Assembly: GCA_035353395.1 (NCBI GenBank)
Contig: DAOPZL010000004.1
Coordinates: 1 to 64,000 of the forward strand
DNA: 64,000 bases
Direction: 5' to 3'
Source: UBA1801 sp035353395
Lineage (GTDB): Bacteria > Acidobacteriota > Holophagae > Holophagales > Holophagaceae
Of this stretch, positions 26,013 to 34,474 are shown piece by piece (position 1 is the first letter of the stretch; each line of letters opens with the position of its first letter). The position numbers and the translations under genes were made by a program. The notes beneath the pieces were generated by a model. That model saw nothing but the letters and a program-made list of their open reading frames with translations. It was not told the origin of the DNA and did no database searches.

Positions 26013-27461
26013 ATGGATGCGCCTCTCCTCCTCGCCCTGGCCCGCGCCAAGCACCGCGCGGGGTGCCCCGCCGTGGAGTCGGTGATGGCGGGCCCCCACT
26101 TCCTCGCGCTCTCGTGGATCCCCGATCGGCGGGAGGCCTTCCCGAACCACGGCTGGACCTGGGTCTTCCTCCTGGCCCCCTCCCCGGAGCTGTGGCTCCT
26201 GCACGACAAGGACGAGGCCTTCAGGCTCCTCAAGGCCCAGGCCCTGGCGGACCAGACCCGGCGCTGGGGCCTGGAGCTGAAGGGCGCCCGCCTGGAGGCG
26301 GTGGAGGGGGATCCGCGGGAGCGCTGGCTGGGCCTCCGCTTCCAGCGCCGGGCGCTCTCCGGCCGGGTGGAGCAGACTCGCCTGGCCTTCCAGGCAATCC
26401 CGGGGAGGGGAGGCCTGCGCCTCGACGGCCTGGACCCCTTGACCCAGGTCCGGCTGGGGCTCGGGCAGCCCTTCCCGGCCGCCGCGCCCGAACCCTTCGA
26501 GGAGCCCCCGGCCTTCCGCCGCTGGCGGGAGACCTGGGGGGAGAAGATGGAAGCGGCCCTCCACGGAGAGATCTTCGGAGTGCTCCCCGGGGAGGGCCGC
26601 CTCCTGGATCGGCACCATGGCTGGTCCCTGGGCCGGGCGGAAAGGATCCTCGTCGCGCCCAGGCAGGCAGCCCAGGAGCGCAAGCTGCGCCTGGAACGCG
26701 CGCGGCTGGAACGCTACGGGGAGGCCCTCGCAAGGGACCGCGCCCGCCACGAGGCGGCCCTGGGCCTGAGGGAGCCGGCCGCCCGGCTCTCCGCGGAGCT
26801 CTACCGGCTGAAGGGGGTCTGCGGGACGGCAGTCCTCCTGGACGGATCCGCCCTGGAGCTGCCCGGAGGGAAGCGCGCGGAGGAGGTCGTGCAGCGCTGG
26901 TTCTCCGCCGTCAAGCGGGCGGAGCGCGGCCTCGGCCGCCTCGCGGAGCTCGAGGCCGAGCGGGCGCGCCAGCTGAGGGAACTCGAGAAGCCCCCGGAGG
27001 AGGGCGCGGGAATGGGCATGGAACGGCCGCCGAAGAAGAAGGCGGCCCCGGCGGCGAAAGGGAAGAAGGAGATGGCGCGGGAGAACAGGCGGGAGGACGG
27101 CAAGGGCCGCGCCTTCCGGAGCGTGATGGTGGAGGGGTTCGAGGTGCTCATCGGCAAGGGGGACGCCGAGAACGATGCCCTCACCTTCAAGGTCGGCAAC
27201 CCTTCCGACTTCTGGCTGCACGTGGCCAACGTGCCCGGCAGCCACGTGATCATCCGCAACCCGGACAAGGTGAGCGAGCCGCCCCGGGAGGTCGTCGAGC
27301 GCGCCGCCCAGCTGGCCGCCTTCTTCTCCAAGGCCAGGGACGGCGGCAAGGTGGAGGTCCACTTCTGCCGCGTCGCCGACGTGAGCAAGCCCAGGGGCTT
27401 CGCGCCGGGCAAGGTCCTGCTCAGGACCTACAAGAGCGTGAGGGTCTATCCGAAGGAGTGA
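26013..27461 (+). CDS. NFACT family protein (RqcH/FbpA-like)
   Basis: A 482-residue protein with the NFACT order: an N-terminal domain, a central Arg/Glu-rich coiled coil (about 225-345), and a C-terminal NFACT-R (DUF814) domain from about 370 (VEGFEVLIGKGDAENDALTF, FWLHVANVPGSHVIIR). RqcH relatives bind peptidyl-tRNA-obstructed 50S subunits and add alanine tails in ribosome quality control. It is shorter than B. subtilis RqcH (about 570 residues), and the Asp-Arg pair needed by RqcH appears to align with E103-R104. I see no Shine-Dalgarno sequence; TATCCT at 26001-26006 would give an almost leaderless mRNA. Confidence 0.85.
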   Translation: MDAPLLLALARAKHRAGCPAVESVMAGPHFLALSWIPDRREAFPNHGWTWVFLLAPSPELWLLHDKDEAFRLLKAQALADQTRRWGLELKGARLEAVEGDPRERWLGLRFQRRALSGRVEQTRLAFQAIPGRGGLRLDGLDPLTQVRLGLGQPFPAAAPEPFEEPPAFRRWRETWGEKMEAALHGEIFGVLPGEGRLLDRHHGWSLGRAERILVAPRQAAQERKLRLERARLERYGEALARDRARHEAALGLREPAARLSAELYRLKGVCGTAVLLDGSALELPGGKRAEEVVQRWFSAVKRAERGLGRLAELEAERARQLRELEKPPEEGAGMGMERPPKKKAAPAAKGKKEMARENRREDGKGRAFRSVMVEGFEVLIGKGDAENDALTFKVGNPSDFWLHVANVPGSHVIIRNPDKVSEPPREVVERAAQLAAFFSKARDGGKVEVHFCRVADVSKPRGFAPGKVLLRTYKSVRVYPKE

Positions 27462-27498
27462 AGGATCGGGAGCGGCAGGACTGAGGATCGCCTCCAGC

Positions 27499-28176
27499 TC
27501 ACTCGACCTTCACGGCGAACGGCTTGAAGCCCGTGTCCTTCAGCTTGATCCTGGCGGTCTCGATGTCCGCCCTGGCCTTGGGCTTGGCCAGCCGCACCTT
27601 GTAGGCGCCCTTGTCCTTCACCGTGACCGTGGTGTAGCCGGCCGCCTTCGCGCGGCTGGAGATCCGTTCGGCCTCCTTGGGATCGGAGGTGGAGACCAGC
27701 TGCAGGGTCCACTTGGGCTCCGGCTTGTCGGCTTCCTCCCCGGCGGGCTTGGGTCCTTCCTTCGCGGGCTTGGCGTCCTCCCGGGCCGGCTTCGGATTCT
27801 CCTTCGTGGCGGGCTTCGGGTCTTCCTTCTTGACGGGCTTGGCCTCCTCCGCGGGGGGCTTCGCCTCCGTCGCCGCCGGCCTGGGCTCCGCGGGGACCGC
27901 CTCGGGGGCCTTGGGGGACTCCTCGGCCGGGGCGGCCTTCTCGACCTGGACGGGTTCCGTGGACTGCAGCGCCTTCAACTGCTCCTCGATGGAGGCCGGC
28001 AGCTCCTGCAGTTCCTCCCCCGAGCCCCTGGCGGCGGAATTGCGCAGGGCGGCGCTCTGCTTCCCGACCTGCACGCCGAGCACATAGCAGAGCGTGAGCA
28101 GTCCCACGCTCACGGCCGTGACCAGGAGGATGGACTGGCGGCTCAGGACGATGGCTTGGGAATCGCGCTCGGGCAT
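27499..28176 (-). CDS. SPOR domain membrane protein
   Basis: A 225-residue bitopic protein. Residues about 14-36 form one transmembrane helix (SILLVTAVSVGLLTLCYVLG), the middle is a long Lys/Pro/Glu-rich periplasmic linker with repeated KPA/EDAKPA units, and residues about 150-225 form a SPOR domain (WTLQLVSTSDPKEAERISSR ... YKVRLAKPKARAD). SPOR domains bind denuded peptidoglycan glycan strands at division septa, so a role in division or wall remodelling is likely. It lies 51 bases downstream of the ketosynthase cassette on the same strand. Confidence 0.85.
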   Translation of the reverse strand: MPERDSQAIVLSRQSILLVTAVSVGLLTLCYVLGVQVGKQSAALRNSAARGSGEELQELPASIEEQLKALQSTEPVQVEKAAPAEESPKAPEAVPAEPRPAATEAKPPAEEAKPVKKEDPKPATKENPKPAREDAKPAKEGPKPAGEEADKPEPKWTLQLVSTSDPKEAERISSRAKAAGYTTVTVKDKGAYKVRLAKPKARADIETARIKLKDTGFKPFAVKVE

Positions 28177-28227
28177 GGGTCTAGTCTAGGAGCTGTCTCC
28201 AAGATCGCACAATGCGGGACCGTCGCT

Positions 28228-29292
28228 TCAGGGCTTCTCCAGCACGGCGGCGTACTGGCAGCCGAAGCTGGCCGGGGCGGTGACCAGGACCCGCCGGCCG
28301 GGATCCAGGAGGGCCGCCGCCAGCAGCTGTCCCCCGCTGCCGCAGAACTCGCCCCAGAGGGTCTTCGGGTATCGCGGACGGGGCCAGCGCTCGAACAGGG
28401 AGAGCAGCGGGGCCTCCACCTCGTCCAGGATCCGGTGCCCGGAGCTTCCGCCGATCCAGGCGTCCGGGACCGAGGGGGTGAGGCAGGCCGCCGTCTCGGC
28501 GAGCACGCGGCTCCGCTCGGAGGGCTCGGGGGTGGCGGGCGACAGGGCGGCCACTCCCCGCAGGGAGGCGCGGATCCTGGCCCCCCGGGCCTCGGCGTGG
28601 TCCCTCGTCTCCAGCAGGAAGGCCTGGGCGCCCTCGCCGGGCAGGAGTCCCCGCCGGGACCCCACCACAGGCAGGCCCTCACGAACCGACAGACGGGTGC
28701 GATGGAGGAGTTCGGAGAGGACCGGGAAGAGGCCGTCCACCCCGACGACCAGCACCGCTTCCAGGAGCCGCATGTCCAGCCAGCGCCGGGCCTGCTCCAG
28801 GGCCGCGAGGGCGCTGGCCTCCCGCGCCAGCTGGGTGACGCTGGGTCCCCGGATGCCGAAGGCCGTGGAGAGATAGCCGCTGATGGCCACGGCGACACAG
28901 TTCGCGAAGAGCATGGGGGAGGCGCCCTCCGGGCCTTTCGCCAGATAGGGGCGCAGGAAGGCCTCGGTGGGCTCGTTCCCGCCCGTCATGGTCCCGACGG
29001 CCACCCCGAGCCTCAGGCCCAGGCGCGCCGGATCCACGCCCGCGTCCTGGAAGGCCTGGCCGGCGGCCACCCAGGCGAACCGGGAAGGACGGTCCAGGCG
29101 GCGGCTCTGCATGGGGGGGATGATCCCGCTGGCGCTGAAGGCGGTGCAGGCCGCCCCGAGCCCCGTTCCCAGGTTCTCCGGCAGGGGCGCGAAACAGGGC
29201 GTGCCGGTTTCCCACGAGGCGCCCGCCGCCTCGAGCCCCGTGCCGCAGGGGAGCACGAGGCCCATGCCGGTGATGACGGTCTCCTGCCTCAC
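28228..29292 (-). CDS. Ketosynthase-like protein with lost catalytic triad (chain-length-factor-like)
   Basis: A 354-residue thiolase-fold protein similar to FabF (TVITGMGLVLPCGTGLEA; LGVAVGTMTGG). Aligned by eye with the neighbouring ketosynthase, the active Cys is replaced by E158 (TQLAREASALAA), the first His by S283 (IGGSSGH) and the second His by E315 (KTLWGEFCGSGG); the Lys K310 is retained. This is the pattern of a noncatalytic KS-beta partner that pairs with an active KS. GTG 29292 overlaps the KS stop (GTGA) and follows GGGAGG. Confidence is high for the fold, lower for the partner role. Confidence 0.8.
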   Translation of the reverse strand: MRQETVITGMGLVLPCGTGLEAAGASWETGTPCFAPLPENLGTGLGAACTAFSASGIIPPMQSRRLDRPSRFAWVAAGQAFQDAGVDPARLGLRLGVAVGTMTGGNEPTEAFLRPYLAKGPEGASPMLFANCVAVAISGYLSTAFGIRGPSVTQLAREASALAALEQARRWLDMRLLEAVLVVGVDGLFPVLSELLHRTRLSVREGLPVVGSRRGLLPGEGAQAFLLETRDHAEARGARIRASLRGVAALSPATPEPSERSRVLAETAACLTPSVPDAWIGGSSGHRILDEVEAPLLSLFERWPRPRYPKTLWGEFCGSGGQLLAAALLDPGRRVLVTAPASFGCQYAAVLEKP

Positions 29293-30488
29293 CGCCCCTC
29301 CCATCGCCTGAGGGCCAGGCACACGTTGTTGCCACCGAAGGCGAAGGCGTTCACCAGCGCGACGCCCAGCCTCCGCTCGCGGGCCGCCAGGGGGGTGCAG
29401 TCCAGGTCGCACAGGGGGTCCGGGTCCTCGAGGCGCAGGGTGGGAGAGACCACCTGGTCCCGCAGGCAGAGGACCGCCGTCGCGGCCCCCACGGCCCCCG
29501 CCGCCCCCAGCGTGTGCCCGAACTGGCTCTTGGAGGCCGTGACCGAGACCCGCTTCGCAGCGTCCCCCAGGGCACGCCGGATGGCCAGGGTTTCCGAGCC
29601 GTCGTTGGCCGGCGTCGCCGTGGCGTGGGCGGAAACCAGGTCCACCTCCTCCGCGAAGAGCCCCGAGACCCGGAGGGCCATCTGGATGGCCCGGGCCGCG
29701 CCGTCCCCCTCGGGGTGGGGCGCGGTGGGATGGTGGGCGTCCATGGAGGCCCCGTAGCCGAGCACTTCGGCCAGGATCCCGGCGCCCCGGGCCTTGGCGA
29801 GGTTCAGGGGCTCGAGGACCAGGTGGACGGCGCCTTCGCCCAGGTTCAGGCCGGCCCGGTCCCGGCTGAAGGGACGGCACGGCGCCGGATCCATCGCCTT
29901 CAGGCAGGAGAATCCGGCGAAGGTCATGCGGCAGAGCGCCTCGGCGCCTCCGGCCACGGCCAGGTCCAGGTCGCCGTGGGCCACCTGCTCCCAGGCCTGT
30001 CCGATGGCCATGAGGCTGGAAGAGCAGGCGTTCATGATCGTGGAGCGGGGCCCCATGGCGCCCAGGCGCAGGCCGAGGACGTCGGTGACGCCGCAGGAAT
30101 TCTGGAAGACGGGGTCCGCCGCGCGCCCGCGTTTCCCGGCCATGCGGTCCAGGAGGTAGGCCTCGCCCGTGGGCAGGCCGGAGGTGCCGGCACCCTGGAA
30201 GACGCCGCGCCGGCGGGGGTCCCCGGAATCCAGGTCGGGTCCGGACTGGGCGAGGGCGTCCTCCAGGGCCAGCAGGGCCATCCGGTCGCACTTGTTGCTT
30301 CGGCGGCCGCCGGGGGCGTCAGCGGGGAGATCCACCTGGGCCGCGATCTGGACGGGCTCCGCCGGCAGGCTCAGGCTCCGGAGGGGACCGATGCCGCAGT
30401 CCCCCGCGCGCATCCTCCGCCAGGTGGTCTCCGTGTCCAGCCCCAGGCTGGTCACCATGCCGAGGCCGGTGACGACCACGCGCCTCAT
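29289..30488 (-). CDS. Beta-ketoacyl-ACP synthase II (FabF/KS-alpha-like)
   Basis: A 399-residue condensing enzyme that extends an acyl chain by two carbons from malonyl-ACP. The full triad is present: C155 (MNACSSSLMA), H288 (VSAHATATPAND) and H325 (SKSQFGHTLGAAG), with K320. The N-terminus VVVTGLGMVTSLG and C-terminal FAFGGNN are family hallmarks. It is fused into an operon by an ATGA overlap with the dehydratase and a GTGA overlap with the degenerate ketosynthase, so it is likely the catalytic half of a KS/CLF pair rather than the housekeeping FabF. Confidence 0.9.
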   Translation of the reverse strand: MRRVVVTGLGMVTSLGLDTETTWRRMRAGDCGIGPLRSLSLPAEPVQIAAQVDLPADAPGGRRSNKCDRMALLALEDALAQSGPDLDSGDPRRRGVFQGAGTSGLPTGEAYLLDRMAGKRGRAADPVFQNSCGVTDVLGLRLGAMGPRSTIMNACSSSLMAIGQAWEQVAHGDLDLAVAGGAEALCRMTFAGFSCLKAMDPAPCRPFSRDRAGLNLGEGAVHLVLEPLNLAKARGAGILAEVLGYGASMDAHHPTAPHPEGDGAARAIQMALRVSGLFAEEVDLVSAHATATPANDGSETLAIRRALGDAAKRVSVTASKSQFGHTLGAAGAVGAATAVLCLRDQVVSPTLRLEDPDPLCDLDCTPLAARERRLGVALVNAFAFGGNNVCLALRRWEGR

Positions 30489-30904
30489 GGCCGGGCCTCT
30501 CCCGCGGCCAGCAGGAGCTTCGCCGTGCAGAGCAGCCGACCGTCGCAGCGGACCTCGCCCTCCGCGCGCCGGAGCCTCGCGAAACCGGGCCCGGGCCGTA
30601 CGCTCAGTTCCAGCCGGTCTCCGGGGAACGCGGGCGCCTTGAACCGGGCGTCCAGGATCTGCGCCAGGAAGACGGGACGGTCGAGCAGGGGTTCCGCCTC
30701 CAGGAATGCCGCCGCCTGGGCGAGCATCTCCACCAGCATGACCCCCGGAACGAGGGGCCGGTCCGGGAAATGCCCCCTCAGGAACGGATCCCCGTACGTG
30801 ACCACCTTCTCGGCGACGACCCGCACGCCGGGTTCCCGCTCCAGGACGCGATCCAGCAGCAGGAAAGGAGGGCGATGGGGGAGTTGCGCCCGGATGTCCA
30901 GCAT
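30485..30904 (-). CDS. 3-hydroxyacyl-ACP dehydratase, FabZ-like hotdog protein
   Basis: A 139-residue single hotdog-fold enzyme that removes water from 3-hydroxyacyl-ACP. The N-terminal LPHRPPFLLLDRV and the active-site block GHFPDRPLVPGVMLVEMLAQ are present, with catalytic H45 and E59. It resembles FabZ in size. Its start shares one base with the ACP stop (TGATG) and its stop overlaps the KS start (ATGA). No ketoreductase is found next to it, so the hydroxyl substrate would need an enzyme encoded elsewhere. Confidence 0.9.
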   Translation of the reverse strand: MLDIRAQLPHRPPFLLLDRVLEREPGVRVVAEKVVTYGDPFLRGHFPDRPLVPGVMLVEMLAQAAAFLEAEPLLDRPVFLAQILDARFKAPAFPGDRLELSVRPGPGFARLRRAEGEVRCDGRLLCTAKLLLAAGEARP

Positions 30905-31161
30905 CAGGCGGGGGTCTTCTCGGCGATGAAGGCGGTGAGCGCCTCGACGTTGCGGAAGGCCTTCATTCCCGAGGCCTCGTCCTCGATCTTGACGCCGAAG
31001 GTCTGCTCGATGGCCAGCACGAGCTCCAGCGCGTCGATGGAGTCCAGGCCGAGCCCCTCCCCGAAGAGCGGCGCGGCGTCGTCGATGTCCGCCGGCGTCA
31101 TGCCCTCCAGCTTCAGCCGCTGGATGATCATTTCCTTCACTTGCTGCTTCAGCTCGGGCAT
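30904..31161 (-). CDS. Acyl carrier protein
   Basis: An 85-residue acidic four-helix protein. The phosphopantetheine attachment Ser is S41 in GLGLDSIDALEL, a good match to the family signature. It is first in the four-gene cassette ACP-dehydratase-KS-degenerate KS. The N-terminal helix (LKQQVKEMIIQRLKLEG) is more basic than in a typical housekeeping AcpP, which suggests a dedicated carrier for this cassette. It is divergent from nuoA, with 129 bases between the starts. Confidence 0.92.
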   Translation of the reverse strand: MPELKQQVKEMIIQRLKLEGMTPADIDDAAPLFGEGLGLDSIDALELVLAIEQTFGVKIEDEASGMKAFRNVEALTAFIAEKTPA

Positions 31162-31290
31162 GACGACCTCGGATCCACCAGGGATTCTACCCTCCCCCTC
31201 CCCGGCACGGAACTGGATACGGCATCAACCGTCCCGGGCCCGGGGTGTATGATCCAGGCAGGCCCGCGTCCTTCGAGTGGAACCCCCCCG

Positions 31291-31674
31291 ATGATCCAAC
31301 CCCCCGCGAGTTTTCTTCCCATCCTCGTCCTGCTGCTGCTCGCCATCCTGGCGGGCGCGGCGATCCTCGTGCTTTCGGGGGTCGTGCTCCCGCGGTTCCT
31401 GAAGCCCTGCAACCCGCGGAAGGGCAAGCTCACTCCCTACGAGTGCGGCGTCCCTCCCCTCCAGGAAGGCGCCCGCCACCGCTACAGCGTGAAGTTCTAC
31501 CTGGTGGCGATGCTCTACATCCTCTTCGACGTGGAAGTGGCCTTCCTCCTGCCCTGGGCCGTCCAGTACAAGTCGAACCTGGCCAGCTTCTGGATGATGG
31601 TCTTCTTCGTGGCCACCTTGCTGGTCGGCTATGTCTATGCCTGGGGCAAGGGCGCCCTGGACTGGGAGCGCTGA
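31291..31674 (+). CDS. nuoA: NADH-quinone oxidoreductase subunit A
   Basis: A 127-residue subunit of complex I with three transmembrane helices (residues about 9-30, 65-85, 95-115). Conserved blocks are KLTPYECGVPPL in the cytoplasmic loop and RYSVKFYLVAMLYILFDVEVAFLLPW. It is first in the nuo run, and its stop lies two bases before nuoB. TATGAT at 31248-31253 is a possible -10 box about 38 bases upstream of the ATG. Confidence 0.95.
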   Translation: MIQPPASFLPILVLLLLAILAGAAILVLSGVVLPRFLKPCNPRKGKLTPYECGVPPLQEGARHRYSVKFYLVAMLYILFDVEVAFLLPWAVQYKSNLASFWMMVFFVATLLVGYVYAWGKGALDWER

Positions 31675-31676
31675 CG

Positions 31677-32285
31677 ATGGCCGGAACCACCCTCGAAGAC
31701 ACCGTGATCACCACGCGGCTGGAGGACGTCATCAACTGGAGCCGCAAGAACAGCCTGTGGCCGATGGCCTTCGGCACCGCCTGCTGCGCCATCGAGTTCA
31801 TGGGGATGGCGGCCTCCCGGTTCGACATCAGCCGGTTCGGGGCCGAGGTGATGCGCTTCAGCCCCCGGCAGTCGGACCTGATGCTGGTCCTCGGCACCGT
31901 CACCAACAAGCAGGCTCCGGTCCTGCGGCAGATCTACGCCCAGATGGCGGAGCCCAAGTGGGTAGTCTCCGTGGGCGTCTGCGCCGGCTCGGGCGGGATG
32001 TACCGGACCTACGCCACCCTCCAGGGCATCGACCGCGTGGTCCCCGTGGACGTCTACGTCCCCGGATGCCCTCCCCGGCCGGAAACCATCATCTACGGCA
32101 TCATGAAGCTCCAGGAGAAGATCTCCAGGGAGACGCTGGACCAGCGGAAGGAGCACATCGAGCGCTTCTACGCCTCCCTGGACCGTCAGAACGAGCTGCA
32201 GGCAGCCCGGGGCTGCACCGAATTCCAGGCCGTGCGCGAGATGGTGCTGGAGGCGGGCTCCCGCGGCGACCAGAGGATCTGGTAG
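31677..32285 (+). CDS. nuoB: NADH-quinone oxidoreductase subunit B
   Basis: A 202-residue peripheral-arm subunit that holds [4Fe-4S] cluster N2, the last electron carrier before quinone. The four ligands are visible: C36 and C37 (GTACCAIEF), C102 (GVCAGSGGMY) and C131 (YVPGCPPRPE). The start ATG follows the nuoA stop by two bases. The C-terminal extension after residue 165 is Gln/Arg-rich and longer than in E. coli. Confidence 0.96.
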   Translation: MAGTTLEDTVITTRLEDVINWSRKNSLWPMAFGTACCAIEFMGMAASRFDISRFGAEVMRFSPRQSDLMLVLGTVTNKQAPVLRQIYAQMAEPKWVVSVGVCAGSGGMYRTYATLQGIDRVVPVDVYVPGCPPRPETIIYGIMKLQEKISRETLDQRKEHIERFYASLDRQNELQAARGCTEFQAVREMVLEAGSRGDQRIW

Positions 32286-32328
32286 CGTGGAAACCCATGT
32301 TGCAGGGAATTTACCGACCGGAAGCACG

Positions 32329-32823
32329 ATGATCATCGAACGCCTCGACGCGCAGTTCCCCGACCTGATCCTGGACCGCCACGCGTTCAGGGACGACCAG
32401 ACGATCGTCGTTCCCCGCCCGGACCTGGAGAAGGTGATCGAGTTCGTCTACCGGGAGGGCTTCCAGCTCCTCCTGGACATCACGGCGGTGGACTGGTACC
32501 AGCGGGATCCCCGGTTCGACGCGGTCTACCACCTGCTGAACCTCGCCAGCCAGGAGCGGCTCCGCCTGAAGGTCAGGGTCGCGGAGGGCGAATGCCTGCC
32601 CAGCCAGGCGGGCCGGTTCAAGTCCGCCACCTGGTCCGAGCGCGAGGTCTTCGACATGTTCGGCATCCCCTTCGAGGGTCACCCCGGCCTCGAGCGCCTG
32701 CTGATGTGGCGGGACTTCCAGGGCCACCCCCTGCGCAAGGACTTCCCCCTCGACGGGGGGGACGCGTTCTGCGGGGACGTGGGCGTTTCCTTCGCCGGCC
32801 ACGCGAGATCACTGAAGGACTGA
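32329..32823 (+). CDS. nuoC: NADH-quinone oxidoreductase subunit C (30 kDa)
   Basis: A 164-residue peripheral-arm subunit. The family core is TAVDWYQRDPRFDAVYHLLNL, SATWSEREVFDMFGIPFEGHP, and ERLLMWRDFQGHPLRKDFPL. A GTG at 32287 in frame would add 14 residues, but ATG 32329 starts where the family does. It is separate from nuoD rather than fused, and seven bases separate them. Confidence 0.95.
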   Translation: MIIERLDAQFPDLILDRHAFRDDQTIVVPRPDLEKVIEFVYREGFQLLLDITAVDWYQRDPRFDAVYHLLNLASQERLRLKVRVAEGECLPSQAGRFKSATWSEREVFDMFGIPFEGHPGLERLLMWRDFQGHPLRKDFPLDGGDAFCGDVGVSFAGHARSLKD

Positions 32824-32830
32824 GGCGAGC

Positions 32831-34039
32831 ATGGAACCTACGAAGACACCCGCCCCGGCCCAGGATGCCGACCGCATGATCCTCAACATGGGGCCGTCCC
32901 ATCCCTCCACCCACGGCACCCTGCGCATCGTGCTCGAGCTGGACGGGGAGTTCGTCCGGAAGGCCACGCCCGAGATCGGCTACCTGCACCGGGGCGTCGA
33001 GAAGCTGGGCGAGAACCTCTCCTACCACCAGTTCATCCCCCTCACGGACCGCCTCAACTACTGCAGCTCGATGATGAACAACGTGGGCTACACCCTCGCC
33101 GTGGAGAAGCTGCTCGGCATCAAGGATCCCGCGCGGTCGCAGGTCATCCGCGTGCTGGTGTCCGAGCTCGCGCGCATCGGCGACCACATCGTCTGCGTCG
33201 GCGTGAACGCCGTGGACCTTGGCGCCTACACGGTCTTCCTCTACCTCTTCGAGCAGCGCGAGGCCATCTACGACCTGTTCGAGATGGCGGCGGGGCAGCG
33301 CATGCACACCAGCTTCACGCGCATCGGCGGGCTCATGCGCGACCTGCCCCCGGAGTTCGCGCCCCGCTGCGCGGCCTTCGCGGACAAGATGGAACGCGCC
33401 CTCGACGAGATGGAGGCGCTGCTCACCCACAACCCCATCTGGGTGGACCGCACCAAGGGCGTGGGGAGGATCAGCCCGGAGGACGCCGTGAACTGGGGCT
33501 ACACCGGCCCGTGCCTGCGGGCCTCCGGGGTCGCCCAGGACCTGCGGAAGGCGCAGCCCTACCTGGGCTACGAGACCTACGACTTCGACGTCCCCGTCGG
33601 AACCACCGGGGACGTCTACGACCGCTACCTGGTCCGCACGGAGGAGATGCGCCAGAGCCTGCGCATCGTCCGCCAGGCCCTCGCGAAGCTCGAGGAGATC
33701 GGCCCGGGCCCCGTCATCGTGGATGACACCAAGGTCGCCCTGCCGCCCAAGGAGAAGGTCTACACTCGCATGGAGAGCCTCATCCACCACTTCAAGCTGG
33801 TGATGCACGGCATCGACATGCCCGTGGGCGAAGTCTACAGCGCCACGGAGGCGGCCAACGGGGAGCTGGGCTACTACCTCGTGTCGGACGGCGGCAAGAG
33901 CCCCTACCGGATCCACGTCCGGCCCCCCTGCTACCCCATCTTCAGCAGCTTCGACGAGCAGACGAGGGGATGCCTGATCGCCGACGCCATCGCCATCCTC
34001 GGGTCCCTGAACATCATCGCCGGGGAACTCGACCGCTGA
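32831..34039 (+). CDS. nuoD: NADH-quinone oxidoreductase subunit D (49 kDa)
   Basis: A 402-residue subunit that forms the quinone pocket with NuoB. Recognised segments are MGPSHPSTHGTLRIVLELDG, EIGYLHRGVEKLGE, YYLVSDGG with YRIHVRPPCYPI, and the C-terminal IAILGSLNIIAGELDR. The quinone-site His in PSHPSTHG is intact. GAGG lies five bases before the ATG. Next comes a CDGSH gene rather than nuoE directly. Confidence 0.96.
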   Translation: MEPTKTPAPAQDADRMILNMGPSHPSTHGTLRIVLELDGEFVRKATPEIGYLHRGVEKLGENLSYHQFIPLTDRLNYCSSMMNNVGYTLAVEKLLGIKDPARSQVIRVLVSELARIGDHIVCVGVNAVDLGAYTVFLYLFEQREAIYDLFEMAAGQRMHTSFTRIGGLMRDLPPEFAPRCAAFADKMERALDEMEALLTHNPIWVDRTKGVGRISPEDAVNWGYTGPCLRASGVAQDLRKAQPYLGYETYDFDVPVGTTGDVYDRYLVRTEEMRQSLRIVRQALAKLEEIGPGPVIVDDTKVALPPKEKVYTRMESLIHHFKLVMHGIDMPVGEVYSATEAANGELGYYLVSDGGKSPYRIHVRPPCYPIFSSFDEQTRGCLIADAIAILGSLNIIAGELDR

Positions 34040-34154
34040 TCTCCCCTCCGGCCGGAAGTCCCGGAAGGAAAGGCGGCAACAGCGAACCGGATCCGGCATC
34101 CAAGGGATCGATCCGCCATTCGTGACTCCGCTCTTCCCCCTACAGGAGACTTCC

Positions 34155-34394
34155 ATGAGCGACCCCAAGATTGCCGACACGAAACCCGCCGTCCTGGAAC
34201 TGGAGCCCGGGACCTACTACTGGTGCGCCTGCGGACGCTCGGCCAAGCAGCCCTTCTGCGACGGCTCGCACAAGGGCACCGACTTCGTGCCCCTGAAGTT
34301 CGAGGTGGCCGCCGCCGGCAAGCAGGCCCTGTGCCTCTGCAAGCATTCCGGGAAGAAGCCGTTCTGCGACGGTTCCCACACGAAGCTGAAGTAG
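34155..34394 (+). CDS. Double-CDGSH iron-sulfur protein
   Basis: A 79-residue protein with two complete 3Cys-1His CDGSH motifs: C24, C26, C35, H39 (CACGRSAKQPFCDGSH) and C60, C62, C71, H75 (CLCKHSGKKPFCDGSH). Each motif should hold a [2Fe-2S] cluster. Proteins of this type (mitoNEET-like) are redox or cluster-transfer proteins. AGGAG lies seven bases before the ATG. It is located between nuoD and nuoE, where I know of no standard complex I gene, so it may help build or tune the peripheral arm. Confidence 0.9.
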   Translation: MSDPKIADTKPAVLELEPGTYYWCACGRSAKQPFCDGSHKGTDFVPLKFEVAAAGKQALCLCKHSGKKPFCDGSHTKLK

Positions 34395-34474
34395 GGCTTC
34401 CGGACCCGGGAGAGGGAGGACCTGGCCGACGGGCGCCGCGAACCGTTATAGACTGGACGGGCAGCGAGCGCGCC

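Noticed and set aside
22947..27362. A 1,471-codon minus-strand frame including DUF3999
   Set aside because: Only the last 416 codons match a family and start at a lipoprotein signal. The rest is antisense or a shadow of DUF2339 and NFACT.
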